A stretch of 64,000 nt of DNA. Source: Streptomyces cyanogenus. GTDB taxonomy: Bacteria > Actinomycetota > Actinomycetes > Streptomycetales > Streptomycetaceae. The position numbers were made by a program, and so were the translations under genes. Every line of letters begins with the position of its first letter. Positions within the stretch are counted from its first letter, which is position 1. Of this stretch, positions 53,947 to 63,119 are shown in pieces. The DNA lies in NCBI RefSeq assembly GCF_017526105.1, contig NZ_CP071839.1:1980501-2044500 (forward strand), read 5' to 3'. The notes beneath the pieces were generated by a model. The model worked only from the letters and a program-made list of their open reading frames with translations, was not told where the DNA came from and did not search any database.

Positions 53947-54900
53947 TCAGCCCTTGGCCACGGCACGCAGCCGGTCCACCACGTCGGCGCGCAGCTCGGC
54001 CGGTTCCAGGACCACGACGTCCGGCCCGAACTCCACCAGCCAGGCGTCCAGGCCGTGCCCGTACGGAATCTCCAACTCGTCCCAGCCGTCGCCGAGTTCC
54101 CGGACCCCGGTGGCCTTCGCCCGAAGGGGGTAACCGGCGCCCGACCGCAGCCGGATCAGCGCCGAGCGGTCGGCGATCTCGCCGGCCCAGCTCGCGACGG
54201 TCTCACGCACGGTGACGACATCGGGCACGGGCGCGGTGAAGCCCGTACCCCGGGAGCGGACCTTGCCGGTGATCCGGGAGAGCCGGAAGACGCGCTCGGC
54301 GCCCCGGTCGCGGTCGAAGCCGGCCAGGTACCAGTGACCGCGCCAGCACTCCAGCGCCCACGGCTCGACGTGCCGGGGCTCGGGGCGGGCGGCGGAGGCC
54401 TTGCGGTACTCGAAGAGCACCGGGCGGCGGTCGCGGCAGGCCAGCATCAGCGGCTCGAAGGCGGCCTCGTGCACCGGGATGCGCGGTTCCAGGGCGCCGT
54501 GCGCCTCGTACGGGTCGACGTCCTCGGGCAGGCCGGCGGCGCGCAGCTTCTGCAGGGCGCCGCTGGCGGCTCCGGCCAGCCGGGCCTGCTGCCAGACCTT
54601 GGCGGCGAGGCCGAGGGCGGCGGCCTCCTCGGCGTCCAGGGTGATGGGGGGCAGGCGGTTGCTGTCGCGGCGGGCGAGGTAGCCGACCTCGCCGTCGAGG
54701 TTCTCGACGGTCTCGATGACGAGGCCCAGTTCGCGCAGGTCGTCCTTGTCCCGTTCGAACATGCGGTTGAAGGAGTCGTCGTTGCCCGCTTCCAGGTAGG
54801 CCTCGATCGACTCCCGCAGCTCGCGCTTGCTGAGCGGCCGGCGGGTGCCGAGCAGACACAGCGCGAGGTTCATCAGCCGCTCGGCCTTGGCAATGGCCAT
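53947..54900 (-). CDS. pafB: WYL-domain DNA-damage-response activator subunit (PafB-like)
   Basis: 317 aa from ATG 54900 (MAIAKAERLMNLALCLLGTRRPLSKRELRE). HTH with FNRMFERDKDDLRELG, WYL domain at RRPVLFEYRKA and WYLAGFDRDRGAERVFRLSRI, and a WCX domain ending VDRLRAVAKG. It pairs with PafC. The genome order pafA, (FKBPs), pafB, pafC, tatA, tatC, helY parallels mycobacteria and supports the name. Confidence 0.88.
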   Translation of the reverse strand: MAIAKAERLMNLALCLLGTRRPLSKRELRESIEAYLEAGNDDSFNRMFERDKDDLRELGLVIETVENLDGEVGYLARRDSNRLPPITLDAEEAAALGLAAKVWQQARLAGAASGALQKLRAAGLPEDVDPYEAHGALEPRIPVHEAAFEPLMLACRDRRPVLFEYRKASAARPEPRHVEPWALECWRGHWYLAGFDRDRGAERVFRLSRITGKVRSRGTGFTAPVPDVVTVRETVASWAGEIADRSALIRLRSGAGYPLRAKATGVRELGDGWDELEIPYGHGLDAWLVEFGPDVVVLEPAELRADVVDRLRAVAKG

Positions 54901-54974
54901 CGACGCCCTTCGCCTTCCCTATGGTGCTTCTGACCGATGACCGTACCGCTCCGCGGGGCGGTGACAAAAGCCGA

Positions 54975-55002
54975 GGGCCCATGCCCGAGCAGGCATGGGC
55001 CC
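54975..55002 (-). terminator. Intrinsic terminator after the small FKBP gene
   Basis: GGGCCCATGCC (54975-54985) pairs perfectly with GGCATGGGCCC (54992-55002) across a 6-nt loop. On the minus strand TCGGCTTTTG follows. It separates the FKBP gene from pafB. Confidence 0.8.
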
Positions 55003-55059
55003 CAGGTGATCGAAACCGGTCGGACCCGGCCGGCCGATCAGGAGTGGATCAGGTGTGGA

Positions 55060-55431
55060 TCAGACCCCGAGCAGGTCCACCACGAAGATGAGGGTCTCGC
55101 CGGGCTTGATCGCCGGGGTCGGGCTCTGGTTGCCGTAGGCGAGGTGGGCGGGGATGGTCAGCTGGCGGCGGCCGCCGACCTTCATGCCCTGCACGCCCTG
55201 GTCCCAGCCCTTGATGACCCGGCCCGCGCCCAGCGGGAAGCGGAACGGAGTGCCGCGGTTCCAGCTGGCGTCGAACTCCTCGCCGGTGCTGAAGGCGACG
55301 CCCACGTAGTGGACGGTGACGGTCTGGCCCGCCTGCGCGACGGGGCCGTCGCCCTCCCAGATGTCCTTGATCTCAAGGTCAGCCGGAGGCTCGCCGCCCG
55401 GGAAGTCGATCTCGGGCTTGTCGATGCTCAC
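55060..55431 (-). CDS. Cytoplasmic FKBP-type peptidyl-prolyl isomerase
   Basis: 123 aa, one FKBP domain without signal peptide. Active-site residues are in VTVHYVGVAFSTGEEFDASW, VIKGWDQGVQGMKVGGRRQLTIPAHLAYG and FVVDLL. It catalyses cis-trans isomerisation of proline peptide bonds during folding. It follows the exported FKBP gene by 87 nt and shares its direction; a terminator follows. Confidence 0.95.
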   Translation of the reverse strand: MSIDKPEIDFPGGEPPADLEIKDIWEGDGPVAQAGQTVTVHYVGVAFSTGEEFDASWNRGTPFRFPLGAGRVIKGWDQGVQGMKVGGRRQLTIPAHLAYGNQSPTPAIKPGETLIFVVDLLGV

Positions 55432-55518
55432 GTCAAAAGCTCCTGCTTGTGTACGACACGAAACGCGGACAGTCTTTCATCTCCGCGGCCTTCCCGCCCG
55501 CTCCGGGCGCCGGTGGGG

Positions 55519-56523
55519 TCACATCGCCGCGAGGATGTCCACGGTGAACACGAGGGTGGAGCCCTTCTCGATGACACCACCGCTCGGCGGGTTGTCCCCG
55601 TAGCCCAGCTCCGGCGGGATGACGATCAGGACCCGGCTGCCGACCTTCTTGCCGGTCAGCCCCTGGGCCAGGCCCTTGACCGCCTGCTGCATCTGCTCCA
55701 GCCCGAACTGGCTCAGCCGGCCGGAGCCGTACGTCCGCTCGAAGGTCTTGCCGCTGTCCCAGACCAGGCCCTGGAACTGGCACAGGACGGCCTGGTCGGC
55801 CTTCAGCTCGGGGCCGTCGCCCTCCAGGACGTACGCCGACACGAGCTTCTTCGGCGGGCCGGCCTTGGGGATGGTCACCTTGGGCACCTCGCCGTCGGTG
55901 TTGGTGGCCACCTTCGGCAGCGCGGCGTCGGTCTGCGGGACCGGCTCGCCCTTGGCGGAGCTCTTGGAGTTGAAGGAGTCGATCAGGTCGATGACGAAGA
56001 CCAGGGTGTCGGTGCCCTTGATGCCCGCCTTCGCGTTGCCCTCCTTGCCGTAGCCCCAGGTGGGCGGGACGGCGATCTCGACACGGCTGCCGGTCTTCTT
56101 GCCCGCGAGCGCGTACCGCCAGCCGTCGATGACGCTGCCCTGGGCGAGCTGGATGACCAGCGGGCGCTTGCGGTCGTAGGAGTTGTCGAAGACCTTGCCG
56201 GTGCTCCAGATCTGGCCGAGGTAGTCGGCCTGGACGAAGTCGTTCTCCGCGACCGTGCGGCCGCTGCCGGCGATCAGCGTCTTCACCGCGAGGTTCTTCG
56301 ACGGCTCGCCCGACCCCTTGGCGACGGTCGGCTTCTCGCCGAACTTCCGGCCCGCCGTGACCGCCGGCAGCGGGCCGTCCACGATCTTGGGCGGGGGCAC
56401 GGAGGACACCGAGGGCGACGGCGAGGCGCCGGCCTTGCTGGAGTCGGACTTGTCGTCACCGCATCCGGCGAGTGTGACCAGTCCTGCGGGTACGGCGGCC
56501 AGGAGGAGTGAGCGTCGGCGCAC
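55519..56523 (-). CDS. FKBP-type peptidyl-prolyl isomerase lipoprotein with two FKBP domains
   Basis: 334 aa from GTG 56523. Lipoprotein signal MRRRSLLLAAVPAGLVTLAGC with lipobox LAGC (C21), then a Ser/Pro linker. First FKBP domain about 90-190 (VQADYLGQIWSTGKVFDNSY, VIDGWRYALAGKKTGSRVEIAVPPTWGYG); second about 230-334 (VLCQFQGLVWDSGKTFERTY, LAQGLTGKKVGSRVLIVIPPELGYG). The second has a Gln/Phe-containing active-site strand, so its activity may be reduced. It probably helps fold secreted proteins. Confidence 0.93.
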   Translation of the reverse strand: MRRRSLLLAAVPAGLVTLAGCGDDKSDSSKAGASPSPSVSSVPPPKIVDGPLPAVTAGRKFGEKPTVAKGSGEPSKNLAVKTLIAGSGRTVAENDFVQADYLGQIWSTGKVFDNSYDRKRPLVIQLAQGSVIDGWRYALAGKKTGSRVEIAVPPTWGYGKEGNAKAGIKGTDTLVFVIDLIDSFNSKSSAKGEPVPQTDAALPKVATNTDGEVPKVTIPKAGPPKKLVSAYVLEGDGPELKADQAVLCQFQGLVWDSGKTFERTYGSGRLSQFGLEQMQQAVKGLAQGLTGKKVGSRVLIVIPPELGYGDNPPSGGVIEKGSTLVFTVDILAAM

Positions 56524-56585
56524 GGAAGAGCCTCGTAATCGGTCGATCTTGCGGATGGCGTGCGCGCAACTCTACGACCCGAGAA

Positions 56586-56614
56586 GGGCGCCGTACGGGA
56601 AACGTACGGCGCCC
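56586..56614 (-). terminator. Intrinsic terminator of pafA
   Basis: GGGCGCCGTACG and CGTACGGCGCCC form a perfect 12-bp stem with loop GGAAA, 52 nt after the pafA stop. Confidence 0.85.
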
Positions 56615-56666
56615 GTGTGGCGTTCCGGCATTCCTGTGCCGAAACGCCCTGCTCGCGGATCCCGCT

Positions 56667-58028
56667 CTACATTCCGGCGATCAGCTTCTCCACCCGGTCG
56701 TCCACCGACCGGAACGGGTCCTTGCACAACACGGTGCGCTGCGCCTGGTCGTTGAGCTTGAGGTGCACCCAGTCGACCGTGAAGTCCCTGCGCTGTTCCT
56801 GTGCCCGCCGGATGAAGTCGCCGCGCAGCCGGGCCCGAGTGGTCTGCGGGGGAACCGACTTGCCCTCGAAGATCTTCAAGTCGTTGCAGATCCGGGCGGC
56901 TTGCCCCTTCTTCTCCAGCAGGTAGTACAGGCCACGACGGCGGTGGATGTCGTGGTAGGCGAGGTCTATCTGGGCGACCCGCGGGTGCGACATCGTCATG
57001 TTGTGCTTGGCCCGGTACCGCTCGATGAGCTTGTACTTCATGACCCAGTCGATCTCGGTCTCGATGCGGTCCAGTTCCTCGCTCTCGATCGCCTCCAGGG
57101 TGCGGCCCCACAGCTCCAGGACCTGCGCGACGGTGCCGGTGCGGATGCCCCGGCGGTCGCAGAAGTCCAGGGCCTTGTCGAAGTACTCGCGCTGCACCTC
57201 CAGCGCGGAGGCCTCCCGGCCGCTGGCCAGGCGCACCTTGCGCCGGCCGGTGATGTCGTGGCTGACCTCGCGGATCGCCCGGATCGGGTTCTCCAGGGTG
57301 AGGTCGCGCATCACGGTGCCCGCCTCGATCATGCGCAGCACCAGGTCGGTGGCGCCGACCTTGAGCAGCATCGTCGTCTCGGACATGTTGGAGTCGCCGA
57401 CGATGACGTGCAGCCGGCGGTAGCGCTCGGCGTCCGCGTGGGGTTCGTCGCGGGTGTTGATGATGGGCCGGGAACGGGTCGTCGCCGAGGAGACGCCCTC
57501 CCAGATGTGCTCCGCGCGCTGGCTGACGCAGTAGACGGCGCCGCGCGGGGTCTGGAGCACCTTGCCGGCGCCGCACAGCAGCTGCCGGGTGACCAGGAAC
57601 GGGATGAGGATGTCCGCGAGCCGGGAGAACTCCCCGTGCCGCGCCACCAGGTAGTTCTCGTGGCAGCCGTAGGAGTTGCCCGCCGAGTCGGTGTTGTTCT
57701 TGAAGAGGTAGACGTCGCCTGCGATTCCCTCCTCGTGCAGGCGTCGTTCCGCGTCCACCAGGAGTCCTTCGAGAATGCGCTCGCCGGCTTTGTCGTGGGT
57801 GACCAGTTCGGTCACGTTGTCACATTCGGGGGTCGCGTATTCCGGATGTGAGCCCACGTCGAGATAGAGCCGGGCGCCGTTTCGCAGAAAGACATTGCTG
57901 CTGCGGCCCCATGACACGACACGGCGGAAGAGGTACCGCGCCACCTCGTCAGGAGACAGGCGCCGCTGTCCCCTGAACGTGCACGTGACGCCGTACTCGT
58001 TCTCCAGCCCGAAAATGCGGCGGTCCAT
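56667..58028 (-). CDS. pafA: Pup-protein ligase PafA
   Basis: 453 aa, usual length. N-terminal [20 protein letters not shown] has the catalytic-loop Glu and Asp of the carboxylate-amine ligase fold; [30 protein letters not shown] and [28 protein letters not shown] follow. It attaches the C-terminal Glu of Pup to lysines of proteins destined for the proteasome. A -10 box in the end of the MFS gene suggests its own leaderless promoter. It is 10 kb-scale separated from pup by MFS, LacI, prcA, prcB and the HNH gene. Confidence 0.97.
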   Translation of the reverse strand: MDRRIFGLENEYGVTCTFRGQRRLSPDEVARYLFRRVVSWGRSSNVFLRNGARLYLDVGSHPEYATPECDNVTELVTHDKAGERILEGLLVDAERRLHEEGIAGDVYLFKNNTDSAGNSYGCHENYLVARHGEFSRLADILIPFLVTRQLLCGAGKVLQTPRGAVYCVSQRAEHIWEGVSSATTRSRPIINTRDEPHADAERYRRLHVIVGDSNMSETTMLLKVGATDLVLRMIEAGTVMRDLTLENPIRAIREVSHDITGRRKVRLASGREASALEVQREYFDKALDFCDRRGIRTGTVAQVLELWGRTLEAIESEELDRIETEIDWVMKYKLIERYRAKHNMTMSHPRVAQIDLAYHDIHRRRGLYYLLEKKGQAARICNDLKIFEGKSVPPQTTRARLRGDFIRRAQEQRRDFTVDWVHLKLNDQAQRTVLCKDPFRSVDDRVEKLIAGM

Positions 58029-58034
58029 GAGGGA

Positions 58035-58040
58035 ACATTA
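58035..58040 (-). promoter_or_regulatory. -10 box of pafA overlapping the MFS stop codon
   Basis: On the minus strand TAATGT contains the TAA stop of the MFS gene and is followed by 6 nt and the pafA ATG. A leaderless pafA transcript is implied. Confidence 0.5.
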
Positions 58041-59297
58041 CGCCCGATCCCCCGAGCTGAAACGGGGTTCGGCAGCACGATTTGGATCATTTTCCGGTGA
58101 AGCCGCAACGACCGCACCCCGCGCGGGAGCTGCGAGGACCCGTCCGGTGGCCAGCATGACCAGCAACGACACGGTCCCGGCGGCCCCCGGCAGCGCGAAG
58201 CCCCACAGGGTGCCACCGGCCTGGACCACCGGCCCGGCCAGGCCCGTTCCGACCGAGGCACCCACGGTGAACGTCGTCACCAGCCAGGAGAACGCCTCGG
58301 TGACGGTCCCGCTCGGCGCGTGCCGGTCCACGATGATGAAGGCGCAGGCGATGGTGGGCGCCAGGAACACGCCGGAGACCACGCTCAGCAGCACCATGGC
58401 GACCGCGCCCGGCGTCAGCATCAGCGGCAGGTAACAGACCGCCAGCAGGGCCACCAGCACCCTCAGTCGCCGTTCGGGCACGCCGGCCCACCGGCGGGCG
58501 CCGTAGACGCTGCCGCCGGCCAGCGCCCCGAGGCCCAGTCCGGCCATCAGCCAGCCGTAGACCGCGTCGCCGCCGTGGCCGTCGGCGTACGACACCGAGG
58601 CGACCGTGATGGAACCCAGCGCGATGCCGACGAACAGGAAGGCGGCGAGCAGGGCGAGCAGGCCGGGCGAACGCAGGGCACCCAGCCAGTGGGCCTCGCG
58701 CGGGGCCGAGCGCCACGCGCGCGAGGGCGGCGAGACCACCACGGAGAGCGCCCCGAGCACGCCCAGCAGGCTCAGCACCAGCAGGGCGGCGCGCTCGTCC
58801 CACAGGGACACGCACAGGGTCACCAGCAGCGGGCCGACGGTGAACATGACCTCCTGGGCGATCGCGTCCATGGCGTACGCGGTGTGCACCTGTTCCTCGC
58901 GGTCCAGCACGGAGGGCCACAGCGCCCGCAGGCCGCCCTCCAGGGGCGGGGTGAACAGCCCGGCCGCCGCGACGGCCGCGTAGGCGAGCGGCAGCGGATC
59001 GGTGCCGGTGCAGGCGAACAGCGTCATGGCGAGGGCGGCGAGGACGGCCGCGGGCAGCTGGACGCGGGGCTGACCGTGGAGGTCCACGAGGCGGCCCAGC
59101 ACCGGCTGGCCGACGGCGTTGGCGACGCCGTACACGGCCGCGAGGGCGCCCGCGAGGCTGTAGGTGCCGCCCTCTGCGCGCACGAACAGCACCAGGGCGA
59201 TGGCGGCGGTGGCGTTGGGCAGCCGGCCCACCAGGGTGCCGGCGAGCAGCCGCAGGGCGTGCCTCGCCTTCAGGATCTCCAGGTACCCCGTGGCCAT
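58038..59297 (-). CDS. MFS transporter
   Basis: 419 aa, about twelve transmembrane helices, with the loop GQPVLGRLVDLHGQPR resembling the MFS motif between helices 2 and 3. The C-terminal tail is polar. The substrate is unknown. It is divergent from a LacI-family gene, its likely regulator, and 9 nt upstream of pafA, so read-through into pafA is possible. Confidence 0.9.
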   Translation of the reverse strand: MATGYLEILKARHALRLLAGTLVGRLPNATAAIALVLFVRAEGGTYSLAGALAAVYGVANAVGQPVLGRLVDLHGQPRVQLPAAVLAALAMTLFACTGTDPLPLAYAAVAAAGLFTPPLEGGLRALWPSVLDREEQVHTAYAMDAIAQEVMFTVGPLLVTLCVSLWDERAALLVLSLLGVLGALSVVVSPPSRAWRSAPREAHWLGALRSPGLLALLAAFLFVGIALGSITVASVSYADGHGGDAVYGWLMAGLGLGALAGGSVYGARRWAGVPERRLRVLVALLAVCYLPLMLTPGAVAMVLLSVVSGVFLAPTIACAFIIVDRHAPSGTVTEAFSWLVTTFTVGASVGTGLAGPVVQAGGTLWGFALPGAAGTVSLLVMLATGRVLAAPARGAVVAASPENDPNRAAEPRFSSGDRA

Positions 59298-59344
59298 GTC
59301 CTGCCCTTCCGTGGCTCGCCGGGACGCCGTGACGGCCCGAAGTG

Positions 59345-59372
59345 TTACGTATAACGTCCCTGTTCATACGTA
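59345..59372. promoter_or_regulatory. Paired TACGTA sites, candidate LacI-type operator
   Basis: TACGTA occurs at 59346-59351 (within GTTA-CGTA-TAAC) and 59367-59372 (within CATACGTACC), exactly 21 bp apart, two turns of helix. The sites lie between the divergent MFS and LacI genes. TACCAT at 59371-59376 is a possible -10 box for the LacI gene. Confidence 0.45.
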
Positions 59373-59411
59373 CCATGTGCGCTGTTCGCACGTCCAGACG
59401 ACCGGGAGTGA

Positions 59412-60434
59412 GTGGTGGCCCGCAGCAGCACGCGCCCGACCAGCCGGGACGTCGCCCAGGCGGCCGGGGTCTCCCAGGCGGCCGTCTCGCTGGTCCTGGG
59501 CGACAAGTGGCGCGGCCGGGTCTCGCAGACCACCGCCGAGCGGGTGCGGGAGGCCGCCCGCGAGCTGGGCTACCGCCCCAACCTCGCCGCCCGCAACCTG
59601 CGCCTCGGCCGCACCCGTACCGTCCTGCTCGTGGTGCCCGCCCTGACGACGGAGTTCTTCGCCGGTGTCTACACCGGTGCCGCGCGCGTGGCCGCCGAGC
59701 ACGGCTTCGGCGTGGTGCTGTACCCCTCCCCCGAGGGCATCGGCCCGGCCCGCGACCCCTTCGCCTCCGCGCAGGCCGCCCTGGACGGCGTCATCGCCTC
59801 CTCGATGGCCGCCGACGCCCTCACCGCCATCCGCGGCGACCAGCTGCCCCTGGTCATGCTCGACAGCGACCCCGCGGGCAGCCTGGGCGCCGCGACCGTG
59901 AACCTGGACATCGCCGACGGCGTCCGCCAGGTCGCCGAGCACCTGCTGGGGCTCGGCCACCGCCGGGTGCTGCACCTGGCCGCGGACGTGCCGTCCTGGA
60001 CTTTCGAGGTGCGCGCGCGAGAACTGGCCGCGCGTCTGGCCGCCGTCCCGGGCACCGGGATCCGCACCGCCCGGGCCCCGATCTCCATCGAGGGCGCGCT
60101 GGCCGCCACCGAGACCGCGCTCACCGCGCCCGGGCCCCGGCCCACGGCGGTGGTCTGCGACGACGACAAGCTCGCCGCCGGCGCCTACAAGGCGCTGCGC
60201 CGCCTAGGCCTGCGGGTCCCCGACGACGTCTCGGTCACCGGCCTGGACGACCTGGCACTGGCCACCGCGATCGACCCCGAGCTGACGACCGTACGACTGG
60301 ACGCCGAGCTGTTCGGGGAACGGGGCATGCGGGCCCTGCTGGCGGTCCTGGAGGGCCGGGAGCCGGAGGGCGGGGACATTCCCGTGGAACTCGTCGTCCG
60401 GGGCTCCACGGCGCCGCCACGCGCGTCCGCCTGA
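59412..60434 (+). CDS. LacI-family transcriptional regulator
   Basis: 340 aa from GTG 59412 (GTG 59415 is equally possible), with GGGAG upstream. HTH TSRDVAQAAGVSQAAVSLVLGDKWRGRVSQTTAERVREAARELGYRPN at the N-terminus, with the expected hinge helix, then a periplasmic-binding-type domain (TVLLVVPALTTEFFAGVYTGA, DGVIASSM, VCDDDKLAAGAYKALRRLGLRVPDDVSVTGLDDL). It likely represses the MFS gene and itself. Confidence 0.93.
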   Translation: MVARSSTRPTSRDVAQAAGVSQAAVSLVLGDKWRGRVSQTTAERVREAARELGYRPNLAARNLRLGRTRTVLLVVPALTTEFFAGVYTGAARVAAEHGFGVVLYPSPEGIGPARDPFASAQAALDGVIASSMAADALTAIRGDQLPLVMLDSDPAGSLGAATVNLDIADGVRQVAEHLLGLGHRRVLHLAADVPSWTFEVRARELAARLAAVPGTGIRTARAPISIEGALAATETALTAPGPRPTAVVCDDDKLAAGAYKALRRLGLRVPDDVSVTGLDDLALATAIDPELTTVRLDAELFGERGMRALLAVLEGREPEGGDIPVELVVRGSTAPPRASA

Positions 60435-60435
60435 A

Positions 60436-60465
60436 CGCCGGGTGCCCCGGCCGGGGCACCCGGCG
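60436..60465. terminator. Perfect 30-bp palindrome, bidirectional terminator
   Basis: Two 15-bp arms (CGCCGGGTGCCCCGG and its complement) meet without a loop, one base after the LacI stop and 23 nt from the prcA stop. It would end both convergent transcripts, or extrude as a cruciform. Confidence 0.8.
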
Positions 60466-60488
60466 GTACGTGCGCCACGGCAGGCGCC

Positions 60489-61244
60489 TCACTCCTCCTC
60501 GGAGTCCTCGGCGCCGTCCGCGCTCTCCGCCTCCGTGCTCGCGCCGTCCGCCGCCAGCAGGCGGGCGAGCTGGCGGCCGACGATGCGCTTGAACTTGCGC
60601 TTCTGCGGGCGCGTGCGGTCCAGTACGGCGACCTCCAGGCGCTCGGCGGGGATCTCCCGCTCGCTGCCGTTGGTGTCGCGGGACAGGGCCTGCACGGCCA
60701 GCTTGAGGGCCTCCGCCAGGCTCATGCCGTCGCGGTGGCGCTGGTCCAGGAAGCTACTGATCTGCTCGGCGTTGCCGCCCACCGCGACCGAGCCGTGCTC
60801 GTCCACGATGGAGCCGTCGTGCGGCAGCCGGTAGATCTGGTCGCCCTCGGGGGTCTCCCCGACCTCGGCCACCACCAGCTCCACCTCGTACGGCTTCTCG
60901 GCCGCCGAGGAGAAGATCGTGCCCAGCGTCTGGGCGTAGACGTTGGCCAGGCCGCGGGCGGTGACGTCGTCGCGGTCGTAGGTGTAGCCGCGCAGGTCGG
61001 CGTAGCGGACGCCGCCGATGCGCAGGTTCTCGTACTCGTTGTACTTGCCGGCCGCGGCGAAGCCGATCCGGTCGTAGATCTCGCTGAACTTGTGCAGCGC
61101 GCGGGACGGGTTCTCGCCGACGAACACGATGCCGTCGGCGTACTGCAGCACGACCAGGCTGCGGCCACGGGCGATGCCCTTGCGGGCGTACTCCGCCCGG
61201 TCGGCCATGGCCTGCTGGGGTGAGACATAGAACGGCGTCGACAC
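60489..61244 (-). CDS. prcA: 20S proteasome alpha subunit
   Basis: 251 aa from GTG 61244 ([28 protein letters not shown]), which contains the conserved N-terminal gate helix. Typical alpha-ring features: [36 protein letters not shown] and [16 protein letters not shown]. The C-terminal Glu/Asp-rich tail is disordered. It assembles with PrcB into the core particle. It lies 61 nt after prcB. Confidence 0.97.
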   Translation of the reverse strand: MSTPFYVSPQQAMADRAEYARKGIARGRSLVVLQYADGIVFVGENPSRALHKFSEIYDRIGFAAAGKYNEYENLRIGGVRYADLRGYTYDRDDVTARGLANVYAQTLGTIFSSAAEKPYEVELVVAEVGETPEGDQIYRLPHDGSIVDEHGSVAVGGNAEQISSFLDQRHRDGMSLAEALKLAVQALSRDTNGSEREIPAERLEVAVLDRTRPQKRKFKRIVGRQLARLLAADGASTEAESADGAEDSEEE

Positions 61245-61305
61245 CGGTTATCCGTCCCTTTCTGTCATGGTCACTGGATCACCTTGGTAAGAACCGGGCC
61301 CGCGC

Positions 61306-62151
61306 TCAGAGCAGGGCGGCCTTGGGGCCGTCGGGCTCCTCCAGGCGCCTCTGGAGCACCGAGCGGGACAGCTCGGAGGCCTCCTGCTCGGTGAGCCGGC
61401 GGAAGCCGTCCTCGGTGATCACGGTGATGATCGGGTAGATCCGGCGGGCGACATCGGGACCGCCGGTCGCCGAGTCGTCGTCAGCCGCGTCATAGAGGGC
61501 CTGCACCACCAGCGTGGTGGCCTGCTCCTCGGTCAGGTCGTCACGGAACAGCTTCTTCATCGCACCCCGCGCGAAGACCGAGCCGGAGCCCGTCGCCGCG
61601 AAGTTGTGCTCCTCGGAACGGCCGCCCGTGACGTCGTAGGAGAAGATGCGCCCCTTCTCGCGGTCCAGGTCGTACCCCGCGAAGAGGGGCACCACGGCCA
61701 GGCCCTGCATGGCCATGCCGAGGTTGGAACGGATCATGGTCGACAACCGGTTCGCCTTGCCCTCCAGGGACAGCTGGGCGCCCTCGACCTTCTCGAAGTG
61801 CTCCAGCTCCAGCTGGAAGAGCTTGACCATCTCGACGGCCAGGCCGGCGGTGCCGGCGATGCCCACGGCCGAGTACTCGTCGGCCGGGAAGACCTTCTCG
61901 ATGTCCCGCTGGGCGATCACGTTGCCCATCGTGGCCCGGCGGTCACCGGCGAGCACCACGCCGCCGGGGAACGTCACGGCCACGATGGTCGTGCCGTGCG
62001 GCGCCTCCAGCACACCCTGGACGGGCGGCAGCTGCCGGTTGCCGGGCAGCAGCTCCGGCTGGTGCTCGGCGAGGAAGTCCATGAACGAAGAGGATCCTGG
62101 CGTCAGGAAGGCAGCTGGTAGACGCCCGGTGCCACGAGTGTTGGCTTCCAC
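61306..62151 (-). CDS. prcB: 20S proteasome beta subunit
   Basis: 281 aa from GTG 62151 ([19 protein letters not shown]), with AAGGAA 5 nt before. A 53-residue propeptide ends in APHG; the mature protein starts at catalytic T54 ([24 protein letters not shown]). The catalytic Asp and Lys regions are present. The first 49 nt overlap the 3' end of the HNH gene in another frame, so expression is linked to it. Confidence 0.97.
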   Translation of the reverse strand: MEANTRGTGRLPAAFLTPGSSSFMDFLAEHQPELLPGNRQLPPVQGVLEAPHGTTIVAVTFPGGVVLAGDRRATMGNVIAQRDIEKVFPADEYSAVGIAGTAGLAVEMVKLFQLELEHFEKVEGAQLSLEGKANRLSTMIRSNLGMAMQGLAVVPLFAGYDLDREKGRIFSYDVTGGRSEEHNFAATGSGSVFARGAMKKLFRDDLTEEQATTLVVQALYDAADDDSATGGPDVARRIYPIITVITEDGFRRLTEQEASELSRSVLQRRLEEPDGPKAALL

Positions 62152-62696
62152 AGGTTTCCTTCCAGGTAAGCAACAGCGCGACGGCCAACGTCGGGATCGT
62201 CCCGCAACTTGCCGATGGCCGAATTGCAGTTGAAGCACAGTACGCCACGGACCCTACCCGTCTTGTGGCAGTGATCCACATGCGCGGGCGGGGCGGCCAG
62301 ACAGATCGCACAGAGTCCGTGCTGGGAGGCGATCAGCGCGTCGCGCTCGGCTTCGGTGAGGCCGTAGTTGCGCTTGAGGTGGTGCTGCCGGCCTTTCACC
62401 GCCTTGCACGCCTTGCACAGTGTCGCCAGACCGTCCGAGGCACTGCTGTTGCGAGTCCACTCACCATGCGGCTTGATCTCGCCGCAGGTGCGGCAGTACT
62501 TGTGCCCCTCGGGCGCCTGGACCCTTGGACGGACATTAAGGCCCCGCGCCAGTTGCCGCTGCTGGTGGTAGGCAGCCGCGCACTCACGGCAATAGGCCTG
62601 CAGGCCGTCCCTCATGGACTTGTTCTTCGCAAATGCTGCTCGCGGCTTGGGTTCCCTGCACCGCGAGCAGCGCTTCGCGCTCGCCTCACTTGCCAA
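62103..62696 (-). CDS. Endonuclease-VII-type HNH protein inside the proteasome operon
   Basis: 197 aa from TTG 62696, preceded by GGGGGGTCTGAG. Two similar zinc-binding repeats (CSRC...CREC at about 10-40, [13 protein letters not shown]...CKAC at about 68-96) precede a recombination endonuclease VII module with [20 protein letters not shown] and [14 protein letters not shown]. The His-rich HVDHCH and the NSAIG loop are intact, so nuclease activity is plausible. It lies between pup and prcB and overlaps prcB by 49 bp. Its role in protein degradation is unknown. Confidence 0.9.
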   Translation of the reverse strand: MASEASAKRCSRCREPKPRAAFAKNKSMRDGLQAYCRECAAAYHQQRQLARGLNVRPRVQAPEGHKYCRTCGEIKPHGEWTRNSSASDGLATLCKACKAVKGRQHHLKRNYGLTEAERDALIASQHGLCAICLAAPPAHVDHCHKTGRVRGVLCFNCNSAIGKLRDDPDVGRRAVAYLEGNLWKPTLVAPGVYQLPS

Positions 62697-62728
62697 CTCA
62701 GACCCCCCAGCGACCTTCGATTCGAAGG

Positions 62729-62947
62729 CTACTCGCCGCCCTTCTGAACGAAACTTCGAACGAAGTCCTCTGCGTTCTCCTCCAGGACATCGTCGATCTC
62801 GTCCAGGACCGAGTCCACGTCGTCGCTCAGCTTCTCGTGCCGTTCCTTGAGGTCCTCCGAGGCCTGCGCGTCCTGCGCCTGCTCCTCGACCTCTTCCGTG
62901 GACCGGGTGGCCTTCTGCTGGCCGCCGCCGGTGTCCTTGGTCGCCAT
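62729..62947 (-). CDS. pup: Prokaryotic ubiquitin-like protein Pup
   Basis: 72 aa from ATG 62947 (MATKDTGGGQQKATRSTEEV). It is disordered and acidic with the Mpa/ARC-binding coiled-coil region (LKERHEKLSDDVDSVLDEIDDVLEENAEDFVRSF) and the C-terminus VQKGGE. Because it already ends in Glu, PafA can use it without deamidation by Dop. An in-frame extension upstream is rejected because it lacks a start site and matches no Pup. Confidence 0.97.
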   Translation of the reverse strand: MATKDTGGGQQKATRSTEEVEEQAQDAQASEDLKERHEKLSDDVDSVLDEIDDVLEENAEDFVRSFVQKGGE

Positions 62948-63119
62948 AACCCTCACCCCGCTCAGTTCGCCTGCCGATCGGTGATGATCAGACCCTATAG
63001 TCCGGGTCCGACATCGGCCCCGTAGTTTCCACAACATACGGGGGCCACCTGGATGATTCCCGGGCGGTGGGGTTTCCACCCCGGCCGCCCGGGTCGGAAC
63101 CAGTACCCGCTGATCGCTC

